Assembly: GCA_964370775.1 (NCBI GenBank)
Contig: CAYJKT010000007.1
Span: 33,675 to 97,674, forward strand
DNA from: SIG603 sp964370775
Lineage (GTDB): Bacteria; Bacillota; Clostridia; Oscillospirales; Acutalibacteraceae
Direction: 5' to 3'
Length of the DNA: 64,000 nucleotides
The number at the start of each line of letters is the position of its first letter. Position 1 is the stretch's first letter. Made by a program: the position numbers and the translations under genes. The notes beneath the pieces were generated by a model, which saw only the letters and a program-made list of their open reading frames with translations, was not told the DNA's origin and ran no database searches. Positions 16,602-24,759 of the stretch are shown here, one piece after another.

Positions 16602-16638
16602 AAACGCTTGGTTTTAGAATTAACTAACCCAAGCGTTT
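16602..16638. terminator. Hairpin downstream of the trp operon
   Basis: AAACGCTTGGTT (16602-16613) pairs with AACCCAAGCGTTT (16626-16638), with a small mismatch. The T run is strong on the + strand and short on the minus strand. It lies right after the trpA stop and is the likely end of the trp transcript. Confidence 0.6.
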
Positions 16639-16643
16639 TTTAT

Positions 16644-17408
16644 TTATTTTATGCTTTCTACAATGCTTTTTACATATTCGCTAACATGTTTGGCAGAGTT
16701 TTCTCCGTGCTGTTCGATAATTCTTACAATAGCAGAACCAACGATTACTCCGTCTGCTTTTTCTGACATTTTTTTAGCTTGTTCTGGTGTGGATATTCCA
16801 AAACCTACAGCAACTGGTAAATCACTTACCTCACGCACTAAGCTAACCATGTCTGTAATATCAGTAGCGATATTTTGCCTAACACCTGTTACACCTAAAG
16901 ATGAAACCAAGTAAATAAATCCACTGGCACTGCTTGCAATCGTCTTAATTCTATCGTTAGAAGTAGGTGCTATAAGTGAAATAAAATCTATGTCATATTC
17001 AGTAAATACTGTGCTAAATTCTTCTTTTTCCTCAAAAGGAATATCAGGCAAAATCACGCCACTCATTCCAATTTCTTTGCATTTTTTTGCAAAACGCTCA
17101 ATTCCATAAGAATACACAATGTTTGCATAAGTCATAAAAACAAGAGGAACTTTAACATCTAAGGTTTCCACCATGTCAAAAATGTTATCTGTTGTAATGT
17201 TGTTACTCAATGCCCTCATATTTGCTGATTGTATTACAACGCCCTCGGCTGTTGGGTCAGAGAATGGTATTCCAAGCTCTATTATACTAGCGCCTGATTT
17301 TTCTAATGCATAAACAAGTTCCTTAGTGGTCTCTAAATTAGGGTCTCCACAAGTTATAAAAGGAATAAACGCTTTGCGGTTTTTAAAAGCTTCTGTTATT
17401 CTGCTCAT
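16644..17408 (-). CDS. trpA: Tryptophan synthase alpha subunit
   Basis: TrpA cleaves indole-3-glycerol phosphate to indole and glyceraldehyde 3-phosphate, passing indole to TrpB. The 254-residue TIM barrel has catalytic Glu44 in IIELGIPFSDP. The position of the second catalytic acid (Asp60 in Salmonella) is Glu55, in DPTAEGVVIQ. The phosphate site VGFGIS is near residue 208. The ATG at 17408 overlaps the trpB stop by four bases (ATGA) and follows GGGAG; longer versions lie inside trpB. It is the last gene of the operon. Confidence 0.96.
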   Translation of the reverse strand: MSRITEAFKNRKAFIPFITCGDPNLETTKELVYALEKSGASIIELGIPFSDPTAEGVVIQSANMRALSNNITTDNIFDMVETLDVKVPLVFMTYANIVYSYGIERFAKKCKEIGMSGVILPDIPFEEKEEFSTVFTEYDIDFISLIAPTSNDRIKTIASSASGFIYLVSSLGVTGVRQNIATDITDMVSLVREVSDLPVAVGFGISTPEQAKKMSEKADGVIVGSAIVRIIEQHGENSAKHVSEYVKSIVESIK

Positions 17409-18589
17409 TCTGAAATCTCCCTTCCTTTGTATCTCGCAACTGATAGACAATCCTTGTCGCCTCTGCCAGATAAATTCACAACTATTATTTTGTCTTTTCC
17501 CATAGTCGGCGCTATTTTCATAGCGTGAGCCACTGCATGCGCGCTCTCAATAGCAGGAATAATTCCCTCGGTTTTGGATAAATACTCAAAAGCTTCAACA
17601 GCTTCGTTATCTGTAATAGCCACATATTTTGCTCTGCCTATATCGTGTAAATTTGCGTGTTCAGGGCCAATCCCAGGGTAGTCAAGGCCTGCTGAAATTG
17701 AGTAAACAGGTGCGATTTGACCGTATTCATCTTGGCAAAAATAGCTTTTCATTCCGTGGAAAATTCCTAGTTTTCCAGTTGCTATTGTCGCAGCAGTGTC
17801 AGCTGTGGTTACTCCTCTGCCAGCTGCTTCACAACCGATAAGCTCAACTTCTGTGTCTTCAATAAAATTATAGAATGCACCAATTGCGTTAGAGCCTCCA
17901 CCGATACAAGCGATAACAGTGTCTGGCAATTTGCCCTCTTTTTCCAAGCATTGCTCTTTAATTTCTTTAGAGATAACAGCTTGAAAATCTCTAACAATGG
18001 TAGGGAATGGGTGAGGACCCATAACTGAACCTAGAACATAATGTGTGTCGTCAATTCGAGAAGTCCACTCTCTCATAGTCTCAGAAACTGCATCTTTTAA
18101 AGTTGCCGTTCCTGATGTAACTGGGTTAACCTTTGCACCTAAAAGCTCCATTTTATACACGTTTAGTGCTTGTCTTTCGCAGTCCTCTTGTCCCATGAAA
18201 ATCTCACATTCCATGCCGAAAAGAGCCGCAGCAGTCGCAGTCGCAACACCATGTTGACCAGCGCCTGTCTCTGCAATTATCCTTGTTTTACCCATTTTAT
18301 GAGCAAGCAAAACTTGACCTAAAACATTGTTAACCTTGTGTGCACCTGTGTGGTTTAAATCTTCCCTTTTTAAATAGATTTTCGCTCCACCTAGTTTTTC
18401 TGTCATTTTTTTTGCATAATATAATCTTGACGGACGACCAGCGTACTCGTTAAAAAGCTCTTGAAGTTCATCGTTAAATTCTTTATCATTTTTGTAAAAA
18501 TCATAAGCTTTTTCAAGCTCTATAACTGCATTCATAAGTGTTTCTGGAATATACTGCCCACCATGAACACCAAATTTTGTGTTATTCAT
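17405..18589 (-). CDS. trpB: Tryptophan synthase beta subunit
   Basis: TrpB condenses indole with serine to form tryptophan using pyridoxal phosphate. The 394-residue product has the usual length. The PLP-binding lysine is in HTGAHKVNNVLGQ near residue 87. The phosphate-binding glycine-rich loop CIGGGSNAIG is near residue 230, and the catalytic glutamate region ETGAGQHG is near 110. It overlaps trpF by eight bases and trpA by four, which suggests translational coupling. Confidence 0.97.
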   Translation of the reverse strand: MNNTKFGVHGGQYIPETLMNAVIELEKAYDFYKNDKEFNDELQELFNEYAGRPSRLYYAKKMTEKLGGAKIYLKREDLNHTGAHKVNNVLGQVLLAHKMGKTRIIAETGAGQHGVATATAAALFGMECEIFMGQEDCERQALNVYKMELLGAKVNPVTSGTATLKDAVSETMREWTSRIDDTHYVLGSVMGPHPFPTIVRDFQAVISKEIKEQCLEKEGKLPDTVIACIGGGSNAIGAFYNFIEDTEVELIGCEAAGRGVTTADTAATIATGKLGIFHGMKSYFCQDEYGQIAPVYSISAGLDYPGIGPEHANLHDIGRAKYVAITDNEAVEAFEYLSKTEGIIPAIESAHAVAHAMKIAPTMGKDKIIVVNLSGRGDKDCLSVARYKGREISE

Positions 18590-19187
18590 TTCCTTTACTC
18601 CTAACCTTTTTTATAACTTGCTTAATTTTTTCTATATCTTTTATTTTATCTGTCTCAACACCACTACTTAAATCAAAACCAAAAGGATTAAGTTTATAAC
18701 TGGCTTCTTGGATATTATCCGCACTTATTCCACCTGCTAGAATATAATCTCTGTTAATATCACGGATATTGCTCCAGTCAAAAACTCTGCCAGTGCCATA
18801 GCCATTATCAAGCATAATCATATCAGCAATTGAATTTTTAGCTTTCTGAATATCTATCTCGTTTTGTATTCTAAATGCTTTCCAAATATCATGATCAGGC
18901 ATGTTTTTTTTTAGGTTTTTAATAAAATCGTTATCTTCATCACCATGAAGTTGAATTATATCTGCAAAATCGAACTTTCTAATATAATCATTAGGTTGAT
19001 TAACAAAAACGCACACAGATTTAATGTTTTTATCTAATTTACTGATTAGCATTTTAGCAGTGTCAAAATCTATGCTTCTGTGACTTTTAGGAAAGTTGAT
19101 AATAAAACCGACGTAATCAGGCTTTGTTTGATTAACATAATCTATATCTATCTCTCTAAATAAGCCACATATTTTTATCTTACTCAT
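18582..19187 (-). CDS. trpF: Phosphoribosylanthranilate isomerase
   Basis: TrpF carries out the Amadori rearrangement of phosphoribosylanthranilate. The 201-residue product begins with KIKICGLF, whose cysteine is the general base. An aspartate in MIMLDNGYGTG and the phosphate loop ILAGGIS follow. I chose the ATG at 19187, which overlaps the trpC stop by eight bases and follows AAAGGTG. A GTG at 19196 would add three residues only. Confidence 0.94.
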   Translation of the reverse strand: MSKIKICGLFREIDIDYVNQTKPDYVGFIINFPKSHRSIDFDTAKMLISKLDKNIKSVCVFVNQPNDYIRKFDFADIIQLHGDEDNDFIKNLKKNMPDHDIWKAFRIQNEIDIQKAKNSIADMIMLDNGYGTGRVFDWSNIRDINRDYILAGGISADNIQEASYKLNPFGFDLSSGVETDKIKDIEKIKQVIKKVRSKGNE

Positions 19188-19974
19188 AAACTGCACCTTT
19201 TATCTCATCAATAAAAGCTTTATTGTCATCACTTTTCATTAAAGCTTCGCCAATCAAAAGTGCGTTTGCTCCGTTTTTAATAAGATTAATTCCGTCAGAC
19301 GGAGTTGCAATTCCACTTTCAGCAACATATATAACATCTTTTGGGATATGCTTTTTAAGTTCACTTGCGTTGTTAAGATTTACAGTGAAATCTTTTAAGT
19401 TGCGATTATTCACACCTATAATTCTAGCCCCACATTTAATTGCTGTTTCAATCTCGTTTTCGTCATGCGTCTCCACAAGTGCAGACATTCCCAAACTGTC
19501 GCATATTTTAAGGTAATCTCGTATCTGTTGTTCGCTCAAAATAGCCACAATCAAAAGCACACAATCAGCACCCATAACTTTGCTCTGGTATATTTGGTAT
19601 TCATCAACTGTAAAGTCTTTTCTAAGTAATGGTATGTTAACTGTTTTTCTAACTTTGTTAAAANNNNNNNNNNTTTCATCACTACCTAAAAACCATTTTG
19701 GCTCAGTTAAAACAGATATACAAGTAGCTCCGTTTTGCTCATAACTTTTTGCTACGTCTACAAAAGGAAAGTCCTCAGAAATCACTCCTTTTGACGGAGA
19801 CGCTTTTTTTACCTCGCATATTAAGCTAGGAAACTGTGCTTTAAGTGCTTTTTCAAACCTAAAATTAGATTTTTCGAGCGATAATGCCTGCTTAATCATT
19901 TCATCTAAACTGATTTGCTCTTTGTCTTTGGCTACTCTAATTTTTGCATATTCAGCTAGTTTATCTAGTATCAA
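19180..19974 (-). CDS. trpC: Indole-3-glycerol phosphate synthase (contains an assembly gap)
   Basis: TrpC closes the indole ring. The product is a TIM barrel with the catalytic lysine in CEVKKASPSKGVIS. LLRKDF and VGVNNRNLKDF come later, and the phosphate-binding ESGI and ALLIGEALM near the end. A run of 10 Ns (19664-19673) falls in the middle, inside FLGSDE-gap-FNKVRK. The frame continues across it as written. Comparison with the family from memory suggests only about one residue is missing there, so the Ns are probably a placeholder and the gene is intact. It lies 12 bp after trpD. Confidence 0.93.
   Translation of the reverse strand: MILDKLAEYAKIRVAKDKEQISLDEMIKQALSLEKSNFRFEKALKAQFPSLICEVKKASPSKGVISEDFPFVDVAKSYEQNGATCISVLTEPKWFLGSDEXXXXFNKVRKTVNIPLLRKDFTVDEYQIYQSKVMGADCVLLIVAILSEQQIRDYLKICDSLGMSALVETHDENEIETAIKCGARIIGVNNRNLKDFTVNLNNASELKKHIPKDVIYVAESGIATPSDGINLIKNGANALLIGEALMKSDDNKAFIDEIKGAVYE
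19664..19673. other. Assembly gap (10 Ns)
   Basis: Ten undetermined bases lie within trpC. A fixed run of 10 is a common scaffolder placeholder, so its true length may differ. Confidence 0.95.
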
Positions 19975-19986
19975 AACCTAACCCCC

Positions 19987-20994
19987 TCAACTGTTGGATA
20001 ATTCAATAAATTCAGCTAACTTTTCAGTAGCTTTGCCACTGTCAATAACTTCTTCTATCTCTTTTATTGCGTCTTTTAAGCTGATGTCGTTTCTTGAGAT
20101 ATACAGTGCAGCAGCTGAATTTAAAACAACTGCATCACGTTTTGCACCTTTTTCACCGTTTAGAATATCTCGTGTGATTTTAGCGTTGTCACTAGCTTCT
20201 CCACCGAGTAAATCAGATTTATCATACAGCTTAAAACCTAAGTCTACAGGGTTAATCTCATACGACTTAAACCAACCGTCACGTATTTCACATACTTTTG
20301 TAGGTGCAGATATTGATATTTCATCTAGTCCGTCAGTGCCATACACCACCATACCACTTTTCACACCTAACTTTGTCAAAACCTCTGCTAAAGGCTCTAC
20401 AAGGCTTTCGTCATACACTCCCATAAGTTGCATACCAGCACCTAAAGGGTTTGAAAGAGGCCCTAAAATGTTAAAAATAGTACGTATTCCAAGTTCTTTT
20501 CTAACTGGTGCAACGTTTTTCATAGCTCCATGATAAATTGGTGCAAACAAAAAGCAAATTCCAATTTTATTAAGTAATTCCATGCTTTTTTCTGGTGGTA
20601 TATCAATTTTAACGCCTAAAGCCTCAAGTACATCGGCTGCACCACATTTGCTAGAAGCAGCCCTATTTCCATGTTTTGCAACTGCTACGCCAACGCTTGC
20701 CAAAACAATAGCAGAGGTAGTTGATATATTAAATGAGTTAGATTTATCTCCACCTGTTCCAACAATCTCTAGCACATTTTGGTCGTTCAATAGCTTAGTT
20801 GCATGACTTCTCATGCTTTTTGCAGACGACACAATCTCCTCTATAGTCTCACCTTTCATAGAAAGTGCTGTTAGGTATGAGCCAATTTGAACATCGGTTG
20901 TTTTTCCACTCATAATTTCGTCCATAACTGAGTACGCCATTTCAGATGTTAAATCTTCTTTATTTGTAAGTTTTAAAATCGCTTCTCTAATCAT
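19987..20994 (-). CDS. trpD: Anthranilate phosphoribosyltransferase
   Basis: TrpD transfers phosphoribose from PRPP to anthranilate. The 335-residue protein has the N-terminal helical domain and the PRPP-binding loop GTGGDKSNSFNISTTSA near residue 79. KHGNRAASSKCGAADVLE follows near 106, then the magnesium-binding GLDEIS near 222. It starts within the last codons of trpG (8-base overlap) and is a stand-alone TrpD, not fused to the amidotransferase. Confidence 0.97.
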   Translation of the reverse strand: MIREAILKLTNKEDLTSEMAYSVMDEIMSGKTTDVQIGSYLTALSMKGETIEEIVSSAKSMRSHATKLLNDQNVLEIVGTGGDKSNSFNISTTSAIVLASVGVAVAKHGNRAASSKCGAADVLEALGVKIDIPPEKSMELLNKIGICFLFAPIYHGAMKNVAPVRKELGIRTIFNILGPLSNPLGAGMQLMGVYDESLVEPLAEVLTKLGVKSGMVVYGTDGLDEISISAPTKVCEIRDGWFKSYEINPVDLGFKLYDKSDLLGGEASDNAKITRDILNGEKGAKRDAVVLNSAAALYISRNDISLKDAIKEIEEVIDSGKATEKLAEFIELSNS

Positions 20995-21559
20995 TTTGTA
21001 CCTCCAAAAAGTTTTTTATAATAATTGTGCCCTCTGGTGTGAGTATAGACTCTGGGTGGAACTGTACACCGTATATAGGATAAGTTATGTGCTCTACAGC
21101 CATGATTTCTCCGTCAGCAGTAGTTGCTGTTATTTGTATGTCATCAGGTATGGTATCTTCTTTTGCAGCTAAAGAATGATACCTTGCTACTTTGATTTTT
21201 TTATCTAAATTAGCAAAAATCTTGCTGTTTTCTAAGGTAATCTCAGATTGTTTGCCGTGCATTACTTCTTTAGCGTAAGTAATCGTTGCACCGAATGCCT
21301 CGCATATTGATTGATGCCCTAAACACACACCAAGCATTGGATATTTTTTGTAAAGCTCTTTGATAACAGCTAAACATACACCAGCGTCTTGTGGTCGCTT
21401 AGGCCCTGGGGATAAAATAATATGACTAGGTTTTAAACTGTCAATCTCAGCCACTGTAAGTTCATCGTTTTTAATCACTTTTACATCAGGATTAATCTCA
21501 CCAATCGCTTGATATAAGTTGTAAGAGAAACTATCGTAATTATCAATTATTAAAATCAT
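20987..21559 (-). CDS. trpG: Anthranilate synthase glutamine amidotransferase subunit
   Basis: TrpG releases ammonia from glutamine for TrpE; the same protein may serve para-aminobenzoate synthesis as PabA. The 190-residue class I amidotransferase has the nucleophile in GVCLGHQSI. The histidine and glutamate of the triad are in QFHPESIL. The ATG at 21559 overlaps the trpE stop (ATGA) and follows GGAGGAAACGAA. The upstream extension to 21607 lies inside trpE. Confidence 0.95.
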   Translation of the reverse strand: MILIIDNYDSFSYNLYQAIGEINPDVKVIKNDELTVAEIDSLKPSHIILSPGPKRPQDAGVCLAVIKELYKKYPMLGVCLGHQSICEAFGATITYAKEVMHGKQSEITLENSKIFANLDKKIKVARYHSLAAKEDTIPDDIQITATTADGEIMAVEHITYPIYGVQFHPESILTPEGTIIIKNFLEVQND

Positions 21560-23016
21560 TTCGTTTCCTCCAATACTGATACTACAGATTTTGCCTTGTT
21601 TATGCATTCTTGATATTCACTAACTGGGTCGGAGTCAATTACAATTCCAGCACCTGAACGCACAAATATCTTCCCATTTTTCTTGAATGCAAATCTAATA
21701 GCAATGCAAGTGTCAATGTTACCACTAAAATCTAGGTAGCCAACGGCCCCTCCATACACTCCACGTTTTTCGTTCTCTAGCTCGTCGATAATCTCCATTG
21801 CTCTAACTTTTGGTGCACCAGATAATGTACCAGCTGGCAAAATTGCATCAACTGCATCAAGAGAGTCTTTGTTGCTTTGAACTGTTCCTGTTACGGTAGA
21901 GCCTATGTGCATAACAGTTGAAAATCTTAGTACTTTCATGTATTCTTCTACCTTAACACTTCCAAATTCGCTAATCTTGCCAATGTCGTTTCTGCCTAAA
22001 TCAACAAGCATGTTGTGCTCTGAGCGTTCTTTTTCATCTGCTAGTAAAACTCTTTCAAGTTCTAGGTCTTCTTCGTCTGTTTTTCCTCTAGGTTTAGTTC
22101 CAGCAAGGGGATAGGTCATTACTTTTTTATCAACTACTTTTACAAGTGTTTCAGGTGATGCACCAGCCATTTCTATATCATTGCTAGAAAAATAAAACAT
22201 GTAAGGAGACGGATTTTTCTCTTTAAGTTTTTTGTAAACATCAATTAGGCTTCCGTGAAAATCAGCAGATAATCTGTTTGATAACACTACTTGGAAAATA
22301 TCGCCCTCATAGATATATCTTTTTGCTTTTTCAACCATTTCACAAAATTTATCTTTGCTAAATGTAGCTTTAAAATCTGATAACAACTTAGCTTTATTCT
22401 CTGTAACAAGCTCGCCTTTTTCAATAAGGTTTTTCATTTTCTCTAGCTCTAATATAGCTTTGTTATAGTTTTTTTCTAGCTCATCTGTTTTAATATTCAC
22501 GGTTAAAATGATTTTTTCTTTTAGGTTATCCACGGCTATAACTTTATCAAAAAGCATTAAGTCAACATCGTTAAAGTTTTCATCATCATTTGCGTTTAGC
22601 TTAAGTTTTGGTACGCTATACTTAACAAAATCGTAAGAAAAATAACCAACTAGGCCACCAGTGAACGGTGGTAGTCCGTGAAACTGAGGACTTTTGTATT
22701 CGTCAAGAATTTGTCTTATATATTTATGAGGAGAACTATTCTCAATCTCTAGCGAGATACCAGATTTTATCTTAATCTGCTTATCTTTTGCGCTAATCTC
22801 CAAAGTAGGGTCATAGCCTAAAAAGCTGTATCTACCCAAATTTTCTCTATCTTCGAGTGATTCCAAAATAAATACATTTTGGCTTACGTTTTTTAGCTTT
22901 CTATAAATATCGATAGTCTCAGTTTTTAAATCGATTTGCATAGTTACAGGAGCTGATTTGTAATCTGAATTTTCGGTTTTCTCTTTAATTTGATTTAAGC
23001 TTGGATAAAAGTTCAT
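21556..23016 (-). CDS. trpE: Anthranilate synthase component I
   Basis: TrpE makes anthranilate from chorismate and is the entry step of the pathway. The 486-residue protein has the N-terminal regulatory segment with the tryptophan-sensing motif ILES (usual LLES) near residue 50, so feedback inhibition is likely. The chorismate-binding half has PLAGTKPRGKTDEEDLELE, the HNMLVDLGRND motif and GTLSGAPKVRAME. I chose the ATG at 23016 because the earlier in-frame ATG at 23031 is part of the ribosome-binding site (ATGGAGGAATT). A T-box leader precedes it. Confidence 0.96.
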   Translation of the reverse strand: MNFYPSLNQIKEKTENSDYKSAPVTMQIDLKTETIDIYRKLKNVSQNVFILESLEDRENLGRYSFLGYDPTLEISAKDKQIKIKSGISLEIENSSPHKYIRQILDEYKSPQFHGLPPFTGGLVGYFSYDFVKYSVPKLKLNANDDENFNDVDLMLFDKVIAVDNLKEKIILTVNIKTDELEKNYNKAILELEKMKNLIEKGELVTENKAKLLSDFKATFSKDKFCEMVEKAKRYIYEGDIFQVVLSNRLSADFHGSLIDVYKKLKEKNPSPYMFYFSSNDIEMAGASPETLVKVVDKKVMTYPLAGTKPRGKTDEEDLELERVLLADEKERSEHNMLVDLGRNDIGKISEFGSVKVEEYMKVLRFSTVMHIGSTVTGTVQSNKDSLDAVDAILPAGTLSGAPKVRAMEIIDELENEKRGVYGGAVGYLDFSGNIDTCIAIRFAFKKNGKIFVRSGAGIVIDSDPVSEYQECINKAKSVVSVLEETK

Positions 23017-23057
23017 ACTTAATTCCTCCATTGATTTGTAATGTTTCTGTAGAAAAC

Positions 23058-23340
23058 AAAAAGTCCTCGACAGAACTTAATCTGTCAAGGACGAGAATAC
23101 AATATACCCGTGGTACCACCTTGATTTATAAGGATAAACCTTATACACTCTGCGAAATACTAACATATTTCCGACTATTTACGCAAGCCAAAACGTCATA
23201 GAATACTTAGGGAAACCCTTTTCACTATGCCCTCAGCGGTCCATTTAATAAGCAGTAACTACTGGGCTTACACCGACCCCAGCTCTCTGAAAGTTCTTTT
23301 CTTATTTTTATCTCCGCTTCAACGGTTTATTTTATTAAAT
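23058..23340 (-). promoter_or_regulatory. Tryptophan T-box riboswitch upstream of trpE
   Basis: This leader senses uncharged tRNA-Trp and lets transcription into the trp genes proceed when tryptophan is short. Read on the minus strand it has an AGAGAGCT element of stem I. The specifier region AAATGGACCGCTGAGGGC follows, with codon TGG (Trp) at 23243-23241. The T-box consensus AAGGTGGTACCACGGG is at 23122-23107. The terminator hairpin is GTCCTTGACAGA (23092-23081) with TCTGTCGAGGAC (23074-23063) and a T run at 23062-23058. The 5' limit is set by the predicted promoter. Confidence 0.93.
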
Positions 23341-23347
23341 TATTTAC

Positions 23348-23376
23348 ATAATAGCATAATAAACTAGTTCTGTCAA
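23348..23376 (-). promoter_or_regulatory. Promoter of the trp operon
   Basis: On the minus strand a perfect TTGACA (23376-23371) and TATTAT (23353-23348) are 17 bp apart. The -35 sits inside the short inverted repeat GTTCT-TGAC-AGAAC, which could be an operator. It begins only 17 bp after the upstream glycosyltransferase gene. Confidence 0.8.
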
Positions 23377-23393
23377 GAACTTTGTAAAAAAAT

Positions 23394-24551
23394 CTATTTT
23401 AATTTACTGTTAATCGCTGTTTTCGTATAATCTGTCTTGTAATCTTCGTTGAGTTTTTCAGCAAGTGTTATGATATTATCCACACAACCGACTGTGTTAT
23501 AATCTAAACACGCTTGTTTCATGTCGGCTAAGATGCTGTCATTTGTTAAAAGAGCAGATATAATGCTTGCAAAATCGTCGTCGCTCTCAAGCTTAATACC
23601 CATACCGTTTTTCTCTAAGAAGTTCGCATTGTCTTCCTCTTGCCCAGGGATTGCATCAAAAACTACCAAAGGTAGATTAGAAGCTAAAGATTCAGATACA
23701 GTTAGTCCACCTGGTTTTGTAACAATAAAATCAGCTAAATGCATGTATTTTTCAACTTCTGATGTAAAATAAATCAGCTTGGTTTTATGTTTTGAATTTA
23801 CAACTTCAAGTTGCATAGTTTCAAATAAATCCATATTTTTACCAGTGATTACTACTACTTGCATTTCAGTATTTATTCTAGCTAACTGCTTATATAAATC
23901 GATAATATGTGTAACTCCAAAAGAGCCAGCCATAAATAAAATCGTCTTTTTGTTTGGGTCTAAGTTCTCTCTTATTAACAGCTCATGTTTGTCTTGTGAT
24001 TTATAAAAACTTTCAAAAACAGGTATTCCGTAAGGATATACAGTGTCTTTTATCACGTCTAGTTCTACTAAATCATTAACCATATTTTTGCTCGCAACAA
24101 TGTAAGAGTCCACAAAATCTGCAACCCACGCTCTGTGAATACCATAGTCTGTCATTATGGATATTAATGGAACGTTAATCTTTTTGCGACCTTTTAAATA
24201 AGAAACCATCTCTGTCGCAAATGGGTGTGTAGACAAAATAACATCAGGTGCGTATTCTTCAATATCTGGAAAAAGTTGATATGACACCATAGAGTTAAAA
24301 GCTGGTGCTAATTCAGCAATTGGAGTGTCTTTATTTGTTTGCACGTACAACCTGCCAAAAAGGGTTGGCATTTTTTTAGCCAAAAACAAATATGCATCAC
24401 AAATTGTTTCGTCTAACAAAGGACTCACAATTTTAAAAACGTCAAATATTTTAATCTCATGTGTAGTGTATTTTTCTACATTTTCTTGTATCGCCTTAGC
24501 TGCTCTAATGTGTCCGCCACCAGTAGCTGCTGTTAAAATTAGTATTTTCAT
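23394..24551 (-). CDS. UgtP/MGDG-synthase-like glycosyltransferase
   Basis: This 385-residue GT-B glycosyltransferase is predicted to add a sugar from a nucleotide sugar to diacylglycerol, making membrane glycolipids. The N-terminal MGDG-synthase domain begins with ILTAATGGGHIRAA. The C-terminal GT28-like donor domain has the sugar-nucleotide site FIVTKPGGLTVSESLA near 278-293 and a glutamine-glutamate pair (PGQEEDN). Processive relatives include Bacillus UgtP and plant MGD1. The exact sugar and lipid are not readable. No terminator separates it from the trp promoter 17 bp downstream. Confidence 0.82.
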   Translation of the reverse strand: MKILILTAATGGGHIRAAKAIQENVEKYTTHEIKIFDVFKIVSPLLDETICDAYLFLAKKMPTLFGRLYVQTNKDTPIAELAPAFNSMVSYQLFPDIEEYAPDVILSTHPFATEMVSYLKGRKKINVPLISIMTDYGIHRAWVADFVDSYIVASKNMVNDLVELDVIKDTVYPYGIPVFESFYKSQDKHELLIRENLDPNKKTILFMAGSFGVTHIIDLYKQLARINTEMQVVVITGKNMDLFETMQLEVVNSKHKTKLIYFTSEVEKYMHLADFIVTKPGGLTVSESLASNLPLVVFDAIPGQEEDNANFLEKNGMGIKLESDDDFASIISALLTNDSILADMKQACLDYNTVGCVDNIITLAEKLNEDYKTDYTKTAINSKLK

Positions 24552-24699
24552 TTGTTCGCTTCCTCAGTAAATTTTATTAATTATATAACAATATATGAGA
24601 TATTTCAATATCATATACGAAAAAAGATATCAACTATCAAAAAATATTGTTAACTCATAGAAAATATTTATCGTCTAATAGAAAAATCTTATCAACCTA

Positions 24700-24729
24700 T
24701 TTACAAATATACATAAAAAATTGTATAAT
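24700..24729 (+). promoter_or_regulatory. Promoter for nadE
   Basis: TTTACA (24700-24705) and a perfect TATAAT (24724-24729) are 18 bp apart, 30 bp before the nadE start. Confidence 0.65.
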
Positions 24730-24759
24730 AGAGTATCTTATGTTAAACGAGGTAGAATA

